Below are positions 11,949 to 23,658 of a stretch of 64,000 nucleotides of DNA, piece after piece. The position numbers and the translations under genes are program-made. How positions within the stretch are numbered: the stretch's first letter is position 1; every line of letters begins with the position of its first letter. The notes under the pieces were generated by a model. The model did no database searches. It was not told the DNA's origin and saw nothing but the letters and a program-made list of their open reading frames with translations. Source of the DNA: Straminergon stramineum (lineage: Eukaryota; Streptophyta; Bryopsida; Hypnales; Calliergonaceae). The stretch is from the NCBI GenBank assembly GCA_963920665.1, contig OY987273.1, positions 14,324,501 to 14,388,500 on the forward strand, read 5' to 3'.

Positions 11949-14900
11949 TGTCGTACGTGCGTAGGAGCATAAGTATCCTTACAACACCACAACGTCGTAA
12001 AATGACTCGAAATATCATCCTAGGGGATTCTAGTATATTGCAATAAGCCAAGATTATCCGTATCATCGACTTAACCAATCTTTCCACTTCTTTTCTCTCT
12101 TCTGGATCTCTATCTTTCCGAAATCCAATCCAGATTCACTACTTTCTAAAATCCGGTTCCGTCTTCTCTTACACACTCTGGTTTTCTATTCTTCTATTTT
12201 ACCCTCAGAGGATTCACCTTTAATCTTGTAGAGGGGTAGGGACTCACCACTCGTATTCCTCACACTCTCGTCTCTCTCTAAACTACACAAAACACACCTA
12301 ACAATATGTTGTAATAGATTAGACAAGGAAGTACCCTCACAACTTCCCGAATGGCCAATTCGGAAGGCAAGTCACTCAGGGCCATATCCAGCCTTTTCTA
12401 CTACAACGACAAATCAACAACAACCGGAATTGATGGGGGGTTGTTAGTCGTTCACTAGATTATTCCTAGGGTTTAGCAAACCTTTCGGAGAGTAGGATGG
12501 GGATTTTTCCAGTGGTAGTTGCTTATCTCTACATAGAACCCTCTTTGGTATTTCAGACTCGCACCCACACCACTCCTTGTTGGATTTCCATTCTAGTGTT
12601 TTAAAGGCACCGCGCGCAAGACCGTATTCACAAGCCTAAACTATGTCACAAACATTCCCTCCAAATCAAATCTAGTCACCTCAGATCCAGATTCCTCCTT
12701 TCCTCTCTCCCTCTTACACTTCCACGCTCTTACAAGCAAACACAAAAAAGTTGGATATACAACCGATGAAGTCTTGAATGTCCATTTGGTGGCTCAAATT
12801 AAAGAAAAGATAACAAAATACCAACTATAAGCGCTACGATGGAATGAGAGGGCAATAGACCTGCCCTCCCTTTAAAAACTCCAAAATCCAAAGGCAAAAA
12901 GCCACCTAGAAATCCAAGCGACCAACCACTGACCTCCCGAGAAACTCGGAAAGTTAGATCTAAAAATCTAGAACTCAGACCCACACTTGGAAACCCGGTT
13001 GAGATCTAAAATCAAAATCCTAACTAACTGAAACCTAACTACTTCGCCTTCTATGCCTTCTTCTGATTGCTACCACCTTAACTTGTTGGTGCTTGGACGG
13101 GTGCCCTCATTGGAGTTGTCTTCACCGCTACCGGGGTCTGAACTTTCTGAATTATTGGAGGCGAATCTTCATCTTCCTCCTCCTCCTCTTCAGTTTCTAA
13201 CTGGTACTCCTCTTTGTTAGACTTTCCAATAAGCTGGACTTCCTCTTCTGCCGAGGACGTTTCATCCAACACAATGGTTCTCCTCACCTTCCGGGGTCGA
13301 GATTGTTGCATGTATTCGAAACCTTCTAGATGGGTTTGAGTTGGATTTGTCATACCTTCCATCCAATGAATCAAATCACTTCGAACCGCTAATCCAAGTG
13401 TTTGGAATGCCTCCTTCACGATGAGCCAGGTGGTCAGGATGGTTGGTGAGGCGGAAACTTCCGATGCCACTAACTCCCTTGAGAAGCTTGGCTACCTAGC
13501 TGGCTCTGTAACTATCTTCATGCTCCCCCAGATGGTCTTTTGTAATTGACTCGAGAAGGGCTTCGTAGATTAGCGAAGAGCCTCCTTGAGTCCCTTAGAT
13601 CGTGGATGTGGTGGGAGTACTGGAGTTTGCTTAATTGGAGTTCCCGTAACGAAGGAAAGTTTCGGAAATTGTGTGAAGTCCATGACTCAATCCAAATCTA
13701 TGCACCCCAGGAGTTGTTGCATCTCCTTCAAAACGGATTCCATCCGAGCTAAGAAATCCACCAGAATTCTTACTACTATCAATCCGGTTAGATGACCCTC
13801 TTTGATTAATTGGTCCAGACTTGGACGAGGGATGCTTTGATGATGAGTTTTGATGGTCTGTCCACCAAGCTGGATAGATTCTTGACAAGCTGTAAGGCTT
13901 CCTTCTCCCTCTATTTTGATGTGGCTAGCTCTCCATCTTCCCAATTCACCTAGGATTGGAGGTTATCCCACTCCTTTTTTAGGTCCCAGATCCGTTCTTC
14001 TTTTTGTCTTAGCTCATCTGGATTTGGGATTTGCTTGACTTCATCCAAGACATCTTTTGGCTCGACCTTAAGTTCTTTCCTGATTGCCCTCAGGAGTTCT
14101 GCCAAGTTGTCATGGTACTCCTACGCCTATAGTACCCAATCGATTGCCGTCTTGTAGAAAGCCAAAATGCTTCTGATCGTCTCCTCCTGAACAAGGAGCT
14201 TTCCTCTTGAGGTCGAGTTAGTGGACTTCCTCCTTCTCTCCCGACAATCAACAAGTGGCTCCTCCTCTTCTGATTCTTCCTCCATTTCTTCGATTTCCGA
14301 TTGCTCCACTTCCACTTCTTTCATGAAGCCATACCATAAGTAATTGGATTTGGTATTGTATTCTATCATCTTTGCACTAGTTAGGAGTTCTGCCTGATGA
14401 TAGAGATGGAACAGGTAAGGACTGATGGGATTGAGCTTAGTCCTTCCCACATGATCCGCGAGTTTAGATACTACACTCGCTATAACTTTCCCCCAATGTA
14501 CTAGTCTACTTTCCATTGCCCCAAAGATGGTGTTGGCCACCGTAACCATTATCCGGGTAGGCTTTTTTCCGGATATAGGATTGGAATGAGAAATTCTAAT
14601 ACCCGTCTACGCCTCTCATCCTTATAGTCAATGATAGAGTATCCCTCCTTTGCGTGGGCCAGACTTCTAAACTTTGTGGCCGTAAGCCTATCTGTCCGAG
14701 AGGCGAATCCAGACCATTTCTTTTGAAAACCGTAGACATCCGCCCAAATATTTTCCATTCAGGTTACAAGTCGACCCCTTACCATCAACTCGTACTAATT
14801 CAAAGCTCCTACAATGAGCTCCTAAATCATTTCCTCATTTTTGAGGGTCCAAGGTCTACGTATTAATCTGACACACCCTATGCACATTAGATCCTCTACT

Positions 14901-15194
14901 AATTATTTCCGATCATTTGGATCAATGGAGATGGCAGGATAGACCATTTGGGCAGTAATTGTAGGCTTCTGGATACTTTCCTTTGCCATCAATACCCATC
15001 ACTAAGTACAGATCTAGTGTAGATAGCATCGTCCTTACTTCTCTCTTCTTGAAACGATTGCTAATTCACCACTCTTTCACTCAACTACCTAAGCGCAAAC
15101 ATCTGCGGAAGAAAGAGAGAGGAGAAATGGAGGTGGCGGGGTTTAAATATCCGTCAACCTACTAACCATTCCTAGTAGTAGACCGTTCACTGTA
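11949..15194 (-). mobile_element. Gag-like non-autonomous element, copy 2 (full length)
   Basis: A 3246-bp insertion in the minus-strand gene B of the CACTA element. It is flanked by AACAA at 11944-11948 and 15195-15199. On the minus strand it runs from TACAGTGAACGG to CACGTACGACA. A TATA-like 'gatatttaaacc' lies about 40 bp in, followed by a leader rich in pyrimidines and the gag-like reading frame; the last 1.1 kb is non-coding. The 5-bp duplication and ...CA end suggest an integrase-type insertion, yet no terminal direct repeats were found and TA rather than TG is at the 5' end. It shares its whole 3' 2.85 kb with the copy at 917-3765. Confidence 0.7.
13078..14990 (-). pseudogene. Gag-like protein remnant (copy 2)
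   Basis: Starting at the ATG at 14990 the minus strand reads MAKESIQKPTITAQMVYPA, then a segment ending RPWTLKNEEM, then IWADVYGFQKKWSGFASRTD, a frame break near 14549, NTIFGAMESRLVHWGKVIA, PYLFHLYHQAELLTS, a Glu-rich acidic linker (about 14300-14230), and then, after stops, coiled-coil-like sequence. The C-terminal ORF (13470-13078) has a Glu/Asp-rich stretch (about 13245-13155) and ends in PVQAPTS. At least five in-frame stops and two frameshifts are present. Together with copy 1 it defines a protein of roughly 600 residues with no pol domains. Function unknown; I call it gag-like only by inference. Confidence 0.55.
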
Positions 15195-15404
15195 AACAAT
15201 TTCTTAGATTTCTAGACCAAAACTCTATGCTATAGGTTGTCTCTATTCGAGTTTCTAGATTTTGGATCCATCCTAGATCTAGTTACGGAACACTTGGATC
15301 ATCTTTTTAGCCTAAGTGTAATGTTTAAGCTAAGCGGATTCTAATTCCTTTTGCTTAGCCAAAAAAATTGAAATTTTACTACTATAATAATTCTATCACA
15401 TACT
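15195..15404. other. Spacer between CACTA minus-strand genes A and B
   Basis: Short AT-rich spacer downstream of the gene A stop and containing the first part of gene B. It holds the right copy (15195-15199) of the AACAA duplication. Confidence 0.5.
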
Positions 15405-18400
15405 AACTTAACCCATTCCAAGTTTCCATCTCATGACAAATAAGGTCTGCATTTTGCTAGTGGGTTTGTTAGTCTTGTCTAGGTGTAGTGGTCTTCGACC
15501 TCTTCCTATTGTGTTTTTGTCCTTTTCAAAATTTCTATAAGATGAGGGAGGTGGACTACTAGCTGGCCAGCTCAAATGTGCATACTGAGTTGTCAAAATG
15601 GGTTGAATACCAACCAAATACATATCTTGTAGTATAAGTGGACGCCTGTCATATCTACCCTCTTTGTATCATTGTTGGTCTTCATAATCTCTGTCCTGCT
15701 TGTCAAAGTCTTTGCCCCGACTATCATGATACGGCTCTAAAAAACATATAATCAATTTAGAAGAAATGATTTGAGATGTGAAATACAATCTTCCAAAAAA
15801 CATTAATTGAGAAGAGAACCCATGATAGCTCACAAAAACAGAACTTATTTCATAAGTGGAAGTGTACTACAGAACAGTACAAGAAGTTGGAATTTCCTTA
15901 GGATGGAAAAAAAAGGATATTTTCACAATCCCCCTGGTAGAACTTTCAGCCTTCTTCACATTCTAGTTACAGTATTTGAAGTTGCATGAAAAATCTAATA
16001 GGGAAGAATCAGACAATACCTCTACGGTTGAGGAGGTTTGAGCGCCCATCATTATCTCTACTTAGCACGACTAGCTATGCACCTTGACCATCGTATCGTT
16101 TACCATTGTCATATGGATTTAGTGACCAAGGCCTTCTGAAGTTACTTCTATAGGAGGAACCCAAAGCATGGTCATTTGAAATATGATACTCTACAAGCCA
16201 TTCTTGCGAAAGTCTTCTGTTTGGTTGTTGTCCATGGTAACCTCCTTCAACTGGTCTCAGTGCACCTTGAACTTCCCGTTGATGTTCTTCTTGTTGCTTG
16301 CTGTGGGATTCTTCCTCAAAAATATCAAGTCGTTTCTCTAGGGTTTCACCTAGTCCATCCTCTTCCATATTGGTGGTGGTGGGAAAAAGCTCAACATAGT
16401 CTTTGTGTTCTGATTGTAGGTCTTCATTGGTTGACAATGATTTTTTCCTCTTCGAACCTCCAACCTTCTTCATCATTTGATTCATTTCGTACTTTTGTTT
16501 TTTACAAGGCCAAGTCTGAAAACTTTCTTCACCCTACATTCCAAATTATATAGTCCATGAAGTGATCAAAAATGTAAGGCATGGGAAAATCCTTTTTAAC
16601 AAGCTAAATACAGGCTAGTTATTATTTGAATTGCAATAAGATCAAGGAATCAACCGCAAGTAATGCACACTCTAGAGTATAGAGAAGAATGATTGGAAAA
16701 AACAAATTCAATGTTGAATGACATGAATTATTCAAACAAAACGGGATATTTTAGAATAGACAAACTCAGAATGTGCCTTCAATCGTGAGAAACTAGATAA
16801 CACGACTTAGGCATTCAAAAGATGCTTTTCAAAAATCCATGATCGGAATTTCATAGGTCTCCGTGCACATTGAATTAGACTTCGTAAAACCCTAAAATGA
16901 ATGGCGCCAATACTTGAATTGTATGAATACATTTTTTCATTGATTTTATGAAAGAGCTTAAAACGGTATGAGAAAAATTCCTCAAGTACCAGTACAATTA
17001 AATGAGTGTAAAATGCTATTCGGAGGAAATTAGGAATTCTACTTTATTCGCTACGGAAGTGCCTCTATAACTTTAAAAGCATATCATAGCCATGACGTAC
17101 TATTGAACACCATCATATCTTCTGGAAAAAAAAACCCTCCAAAGCTCACATGGAGTTCACAACATTTGGACCTTGACATTCAGAATACAATATGCAAACA
17201 ATATGGCTGAGAAACTTAAGAGGACCTGGACAATTCTTCTTCAAACTAGCTAGAGAGTCTACTTACAATAATAGTGAAGAAGGCTTCTGGTTTAGTACTC
17301 TTTGAACCTCAAGCATCAGAAGGGTATAGGAGACATATTGCCCTCTACCGACGTAGGTCAAATGTGCATCACAATTTCATAGTGCAAGACTCACTTTTTT
17401 GGAATGCCATCTCCCATCGTTTCTAGTCTTTCCTTGAAAGTGAATCCCCAAGCTAGAATTTTGGTAGGAGAAAGTAGCAGTACCACTATACTCGTATTTG
17501 AAATTGACAATGTCAGAAAATAATGTTCATTTTTTGAGCAAAACAAGCGTATAGAAGATGACACTAGATCTAGACAAGTGCAATTGTTCCTTTGCCTAGG
17601 GCAGACCCCTTTTGAATGACTAATCCCATGATTTCAAAATGTTCAGTTTCACATACCTCAATGAAGCAACAACAATTCTTATAGACTACAAAATTGCTTC
17701 AGTCAAGCACTACAAATTTAGAAATAATAGAATAGAAGGAGCACTTATGAGAGAACCTACTTGCTTGGTCTTTCCGAGTGTATCCTTATCCTACCCATAG
17801 GATGATCTACTACCAAATCCTGCGGTCATATAACTTGAAGCTTGACGTGGGAATACTCTATACTGAAGACGTTCAGAGGCAGTTGAAGAAGGAATGAAAG
17901 TGTGGCCTACATTTGTTGGACATAGTTGTAACATGTGGTCATCAGGGGCAAAGAAGGGTTTCTAAGCTATGTGCAGCACTGTTCTGAGAGAATGGCCGAA
18001 AATTATTTGGCCACCATAGACATTAATGTGCTAGCATAATTCCTTGCACAATTGTTGATGAAAACAATGAACAAACATATCAGGGGACTGAATACAACAC
18101 TTCTAAAGGTATTCACCCCTTTGCGTGGAAGAGTTGCAACCACGAGTATAGTTGTATGCATCTAAGCTTGCTACATCTGCCTCCTTATTCTCCTCACAAT
18201 TATGTTGGCCAAAGGTGTTGTCAGAACTTGTTGTTGTTTCTTTATACGCCGAAGCTCCTTGTCTTCCATAGTATTACTAACCTCGCTCGAGAAAGCCGTT
18301 CTAAGCGCTGCAGCTTCAAAAAATCCAACAACTATTATGGTGCCTTCTATGGCGTCGTGCAACTCTTTCTTCCTTTAGTTCCATTGTTCTTCATACTCAC

Positions 18401-18440
18401 TGATGTCAGTGTCAGCAGAGGCATGTGTTAATGAATTCTC
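15405..18440 (-). pseudogene. CACTA-borne minus-strand gene A, multi-exon, unidentified
   Basis: Four or more exon-like blocks with canonical splice sites, minus strand. The first (about 18440-18171) contains SEYEEQWN and MEDKELRRIKKQQQ. A block ends at 17761 (donor GTAGGT) and reads YRVFPRQASSYMTAGFGSRS. An exon lies at 17485-17395 (acceptor tatag, donor GTGAGT) with ATFSYQNSSLGIHFQGKTRN. Exon 16533-16020 (acceptor tgtag, donor GTATTG) runs from GEESFQTWPCKKQKYEMNQM through an acidic region to SLNPYDNGKRYDGQ. The last exon, 15736-15405 (acceptor ttttttag), has SRGKDFDKQDRDYED and RRPLILQDMYLVG and ends MRWKLGMG-stop. Scattered stops show decay. Low-complexity Arg/Asp/Tyr/Ser-rich composition suggests a nuclear protein. 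It may be a captured host gene or an element gene; I do not recognise it. Confidence 0.42.
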
Positions 18441-19759
18441 CATTATTGAATTCTTGGTGTCTAAGCTCTCTAAGTTGTCTATTCATTTTGATGGTCTGTG
18501 AGATACTTACATGTTTGTGAATGTTTGAGTGCAAAGCTCCTAATTCCTCAACCACTGAGATTCTACCACATGTTGGAATAGTAGATAGAAAGAGCATCAC
18601 AACTGCATATGAAAAAGTTAATGGTTATGTAGTTCTAAAAATCAATAATTGACGTTAATGGATTTTAGGCTCGAAACAAAGTAATGATATACTGTGATGT
18701 GCTTGTTTATTTAAGATATGGAAAACAAACAAGTTACAATTCTCAAGGTTGTATTCCTACTCTAGCATCTAAAGTAGGGAAAGTAATGTTTTAGAGCAAT
18801 TAGTGAAGCATTGGGGAGACATATTTTATATCATATGAAGGACGATTAAATTCTGGAGAGTTGTAGACCATCAATCCTTGTCTGAATAATTGATGAAAAG
18901 CTTTTTAGATCATAATCCGTAGTGTTCTCATTTGAGTTCCAAAATTACCAGAGGCACTAGAATGTTCATTATTTTACTTGTGTTTTTGAAGATTCAACAT
19001 AGTTAGCACATGTTCAACATGTACAAATAGGTTAAAAAATTAGCATCTACTTGAGTTGAAATATTGTTTCATTTGAACAATTTACTTTAATGAGACATAA
19101 TTTTAGTGAGAACATGTTTTATTTTTTCACATGGTTATTAGGACGAAATTAGTATAGTGTAGCCATTCATATGTTAATTTCCCGAATCAGTCACGGGAAT
19201 AGGGAGTTGTACTTCATAAATTGAGTGCATTGTACTATGAATTGCAATCAATTTTTCTAATAATGAAGATTTTAGCAATAATGTGATATCACTTCTTTTT
19301 TTTAAGGCCAACTTACATCTATGAAAGTGAAAGCATTAATCAACCTTTGCCTTAGCTTATGGTCATAGTGATATTAAATTAAAGCCTAATTAGCCTAACT
19401 GATATTGAAAATCACAAGGACAAAATGAAAAGGTACATACTAATTTCCGTATAGCAGTGAAAGGAACAGCATGCCTATCTAATTATAGTATTTGAAGTCT
19501 ATGTTAAATGAGTGTAAAGAATTTTGTACACATTTGTTGGCATTGTTGTATGGAAATTGCAAGAAGAAGTTCATTTCTAGTATGATGATTTAGTTGCTAC
19601 TGATAGGGTGTACGTAGAATATTAAGTTTAAATCAAGGTATTAATTCTTCTATACAAAGATATGCCAACAATTTAGTGCTTATCATGTTCTGATTGAATC
19701 CTTTGGTCAATGTTGTCGATTTTGAATTCATTGTTTTGGAGTAGAACGAAGTCCTCGAC
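18441..19759. other. Intergenic stretch in the CACTA element
   Basis: AT-rich, no supported gene. It separates the minus-strand genes from the plus-strand genes, so a divergent promoter region is likely here by position, but I see no distinct TATA box or motif that I can defend. Confidence 0.4.
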
Positions 19760-20185
19760 ATGGATGATGGCAAATCTCTACATCTCCACATGGCACATGT
19801 GTTGGCTATGCAATGCAACTTGGCTGGTAAGCAGGATTTCGACAATGAGGGACTGCCACACTTCTTCTCAACCCAAATAGGACAATGTAGTATTGAAATT
19901 GGAGATGCTACCCTAAGCAATGATGAAGCATCATTAGTGTTGGAACTTGGCGTTGCAAGAGCAATGAAACCGAAAGTGAGTTACAAAGAAGCATATGAGA
20001 AAGCAATGGAGGAATTAAAGACTTGCATTGATCAAAAAAGTTCGTGTTCGCAATCAATCGGCATTAGTCCTTTGAAAGATGGAAATGTACAAGAATGCAT
20101 GACTTATCAATATAAGAAGAGAAAAATTTGTCTAGAGTCTTTGCTATCAAAGAAACCACACAACCAATCTAATAAAAGTACATAA
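19760..20185 (+). CDS. Intact 141-codon ORF in the CACTA element, unknown
   Basis: An uninterrupted frame from ATG at 19760 to TAA, beginning MDDGKSLHLHMAHVLAMQ and ending KPHNQSNKST. It has an Asn/Asp-rich first half, a helix-forming middle (YKEAYEKAMEELKTCIDQ) and a basic tail (YKKRKICLESLLSKK) that could be a nuclear-localisation signal. It lies 850 bp upstream of the TNP2 start on the same strand, so it may be an upstream exon of TNP2 or a small accessory protein of the transposon. It has no homolog I recognise. Its lack of stops is notable beside the many in TNP2, though at this length chance cannot be excluded. Confidence 0.4.
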   Translation: MDDGKSLHLHMAHVLAMQCNLAGKQDFDNEGLPHFFSTQIGQCSIEIGDATLSNDEASLVLELGVARAMKPKVSYKEAYEKAMEELKTCIDQKSSCSQSIGISPLKDGNVQECMTYQYKKRKICLESLLSKKPHNQSNKST

Positions 20186-21037
20186 AGTTTGTGTTAGGTT
20201 TTCTCTAGTGAACACTGTTACAAAACATGAACATGCATGATGTCATGTTTGTCATATATGCAAATAGTGTTAGATAAGGATGATGAATAGTAACAAGGAT
20301 GTTCGTGAACACAAAATGTATGTAGCTATATTATAGGGTAGAATGTCCAGTGTGATTAGATTTCTATAGATGCGTGCATACTGTTTTTTGAGAGGCGGTG
20401 AACATGTTCCATATGTCTATTAGAGTGAAGTAGTTTGAAGTCCTCATTTGTACACATTGTAGCACTATCCATAGCAATGGGAATTTGTTCGACATGGACA
20501 ATTTTGGTATGAAATATTAGCAAAAGTTATATGGATGCACCTATGTTTATGTATTCGCTATTGTTTGGCTATTGAATTATGTTTGACGTGTAACAAATTG
20601 CTATAGAAGTTTCATAAACCTGTTCAGAGTGGAGAAATTATTGTTAGTGGCCCACAAAAAAGATTGAATTCTACTGGTACTAACGTTGGTTAATGAGGTT
20701 TTATACTATTGAAAGCGTGTGTGGCATATGAAGTTGAGCACTAACAAGGGTGTATGACATGTGCTTGATTAGGTAATGTATCAAGTGCTTCTAATACTTT
20801 GAACTTCAAAAGAGTACTACAATTTATGGTGAAGCGAAAGTGCTCGTTGTTACAATCATGGTGGTGGGAGTGAAACGACCTTCATAATGCAGGGACTTGG
20901 TTTTATGCAAGACAAATTTCTTCAGTGTATGTAATTTCCCACTATATTAAGTTATTACAAAGAAGAAAAAGAAGAATTGGAATTGAGGAGATTGAACAAC
21001 AGTCACCATATTTAGAAGTCGGGGTCTACATATTCCC
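20186..21037. other. Spacer upstream of TNP2
   Basis: AT-rich, no gene seen. It could contain the first intron or the promoter of the transposase gene. Confidence 0.4.
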
Positions 21038-22729
21038 ATGCAAGATTTAATATTGGAGACAAAACTACGAATTGCAAGGGAGAAAAATGTAACTTGTTTT
21101 CGTTGTCCTTGTTCAAAATGCCATGGTGGCCATCGATACATCATAGGAATACTACAAGGACACCTCTATGTGAATAAGAGAGATCCATTTTTGATGCATT
21201 CCATGTTAAATGGAGATCCTAAAGGAGGATATTCAATGGAAGGCATTTGGGTGAATGCAATCGGGGAGACCATGCCAGAAGAGAATGTTTTTGATGTTGT
21301 AGAATTCGCACAAAGTATGAAGAACATATGGACTCGTATCACGATGTTCAAAGGCAGGTGTTTGATGCTTTTGACAAAGGAGACCAAATTTATGAAGACA
21401 CTCGGCATATTGACGAACAGGAGGGAGAGGACGACCTACACTCAGATCCACTAGAGTCTATGGATTATTTATATGGGCAAGCCTCTCGCCCTATGTATTG
21501 AGGTATCAATGTCAATGTCATCTTAGCAACAATTGTGTTAATCAACATGGCTATCATACATGGTATTAGTAATACTTATGTAGATGAACTCATGAAATAC
21601 CTTTCAACAATATTATTGCCTAGTAACAACTTGCTTCCTATGAATCACTACTAGGCCAAGAAATTAATACATAAGTTGGGTTTAAATTACAACATCATTC
21701 ACATATGTCTTGATGGATGTGTTTTGTATCGTGGAGATAAAGAGCATTTGAAGAATTGCCCAAATCCAAAGTGTAGGAAGTCTAGGTACATCAAGGATTC
21801 GAATGTCATTCCAGCTAGAGTCATACGACATTTCCTACTTATTCCAAGATTATTATGTATGTATCAGTCCTAGGCAATAGCTGAGATGTTACAATTTCAT
21901 GCAAACCACCCAAATGTTGATGAAGGCGTCATGAAGTTTGTTGCCAATAGTCCAGCATGGAAACACGTAGATACAAAAATAGATCCTTCATTTGTTGAAG
22001 AGGTGAGGAACTTGCGTTTTGGAAAGTCTCTTGATGGTGTGAATCCATTCACACACAATAGCACTAGTCATTCCACGTGGCTAGTGTTGTTGCTTATTTA
22101 CAACTTGTTGCTATATATAGTGACAAAGAAGTTTTTCATCCAATTAAGTATTCTTGTGCTTGGAAAATCTTCACCTACCAATGAAAACATTGATGTTTTC
22201 ATACACCCAATGATAGAAGAGCTATAGGAGTTGTTGTTACAAATTACTGCCTAGGACTTCTCAAAGCCATCCATGTCATGATACTTTACATTGAGAGGCA
22301 TTTTGATGTGGATAATATCCGATTACCCTGGATATGGCCTAATATCAAGATTGTGCACACATGGATACAAGGCTTGCACTATTTGTGGGCTAACTACAAA
22401 TGCTAGATCAACAAAATTAGGTAACAAAGTGGATGCTCGAAACTCTGCAAAGGGTAGGAAAATTGTTTATGCCAGTAGTTGCAAATGGACAAGGAGGACC
22501 CATCCATATAAGAGAAATTTATAGTTCAATGGGAAGGTAGAGGATAGATCCACTCCTAGTACAAGGATGACAAGACATCAAATGAGATGTTGTGGTGAGG
22601 AGCGTGATGCATACATTGCAGGTGGAAGTAGGAAGGGCAATGAGAGTGACCATGTTCACAAGCATGGAATAAAGTGCAGAAGTGCATTGTATGACCTACC
22701 ATACTGGACAGTAATATTTTTGCTTCTTT

Positions 22730-23490
22730 AGATATCTGTGAAGATGTTTGAAGGTTTTAGGAATTGTGTGTGGGAATTTGTGGTCAGAACCATTTCGTTT
22801 TAAAATTGTTTAGAACTTAAGACAAACAGAATGAGAAACTCTACGTTAGGCAAAAGTTTGTCATGTATGGTTTGTGCAAACTTTAGTAATAATTATGTAG
22901 AAATATTGACATCAAACAGAAGTGAGTAATGTCAATGTCTTCATCAATGAGAGGTAGGATTTGAGAATGTTATGTAAAAACGAAATGTTGTAGGCATATG
23001 TTTCGTATTTAGTACACTTTATATTGTGTTTTTTGCAGCCTTGATTGAATGTTCATTGCATTTGCTACAATGGAATAATCAAGAAGTGTTGTGGAGGGTA
23101 GTACGAACATTGAGTTCAGTAGATGTGTCGGATTTGTTTGAAATGAAGAAACCAATACATATAGGGTGTTTACCTCAATAATGGAAATGCAGAGTATGAA
23201 TTCAATGTATCTTTTCAGTTATACTCGGAGTCATATTATAATTTATAATGCGAAATTTGATTGAATTTACCTTCGGAATTGGTTATTGAAAGTCATAGGC
23301 ATATGCGTAGAAGTTCTTGACTGTGCACTTGACAATTACAACTTGCAGCAATTGACATGGAAAATGTGTTATGAGGAAGAGGAATAATGAAACACACATG
23401 AAAGTCCTGAAAGAGAAGTACATTTTTTTGATGTATGATGAACGTGTATTATATGCTTGTAGGAACTCCTAATTTGACATCTACTAGATC
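22730..23490. other. Probable introns or degraded part of TNP2
   Basis: Between the YDLPYW block and the KNLCENLMK block about 760 bp carry no recognisable TNP2 sequence; they are probably intron plus strongly decayed coding sequence around the missing HNLDVMH-type motif. Confidence 0.4.
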
Positions 23491-23658
23491 CTATGTACTA
23501 TAAGAAAAATCTTTGCGAGAACCTGATGAAGACATATATGGGGGGGAAGGATTCTTTGGGGAGCTGACAAGACATGGAGGCCATGAGTGTCCGTGTAGAA
23601 TTATAGCTTGAAGCCTCACAGAAAGATGGAGAGTAGTTTCACATGCCTACAGCTCCAT

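Larger units (their letters stand above)
10101..15320 (-). pseudogene. CACTA-borne minus-strand gene B (TnpA-like?), split by an insertion
   Basis: Read on the minus strand: a segment ending SKKLFHGD at 15199 continues across the gag-like insertion at 11943 into HGDIVAFAKDMNPIVGWNG, then YFRKKIGLALIQFRHRLNQ, and SKMAIIARGRGSKNTTKKSLEQSI near 11600. A further exon (about 11268-10570) has a coiled-coil-like part starting NREPFDAKIKEALNKEWAI, a very acidic Ser/Glu/Asp tract (about 10970-10830), and QSVSKGKTKKTFVVLSSLEQ. Another lies at about 10467-10310, and the last exon (10268-10101) follows a clean acceptor (ctatag), contains a basic nuclear-localisation-like patch RPLKRQKLQ and ends in KIKSNS-stop. 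A few stops and a frameshift near 10400 are present. The pattern resembles the second, DNA-binding protein of CACTA elements, but the family was not recognised and its orientation opposite to TNP2 is unusual. Confidence 0.5.
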
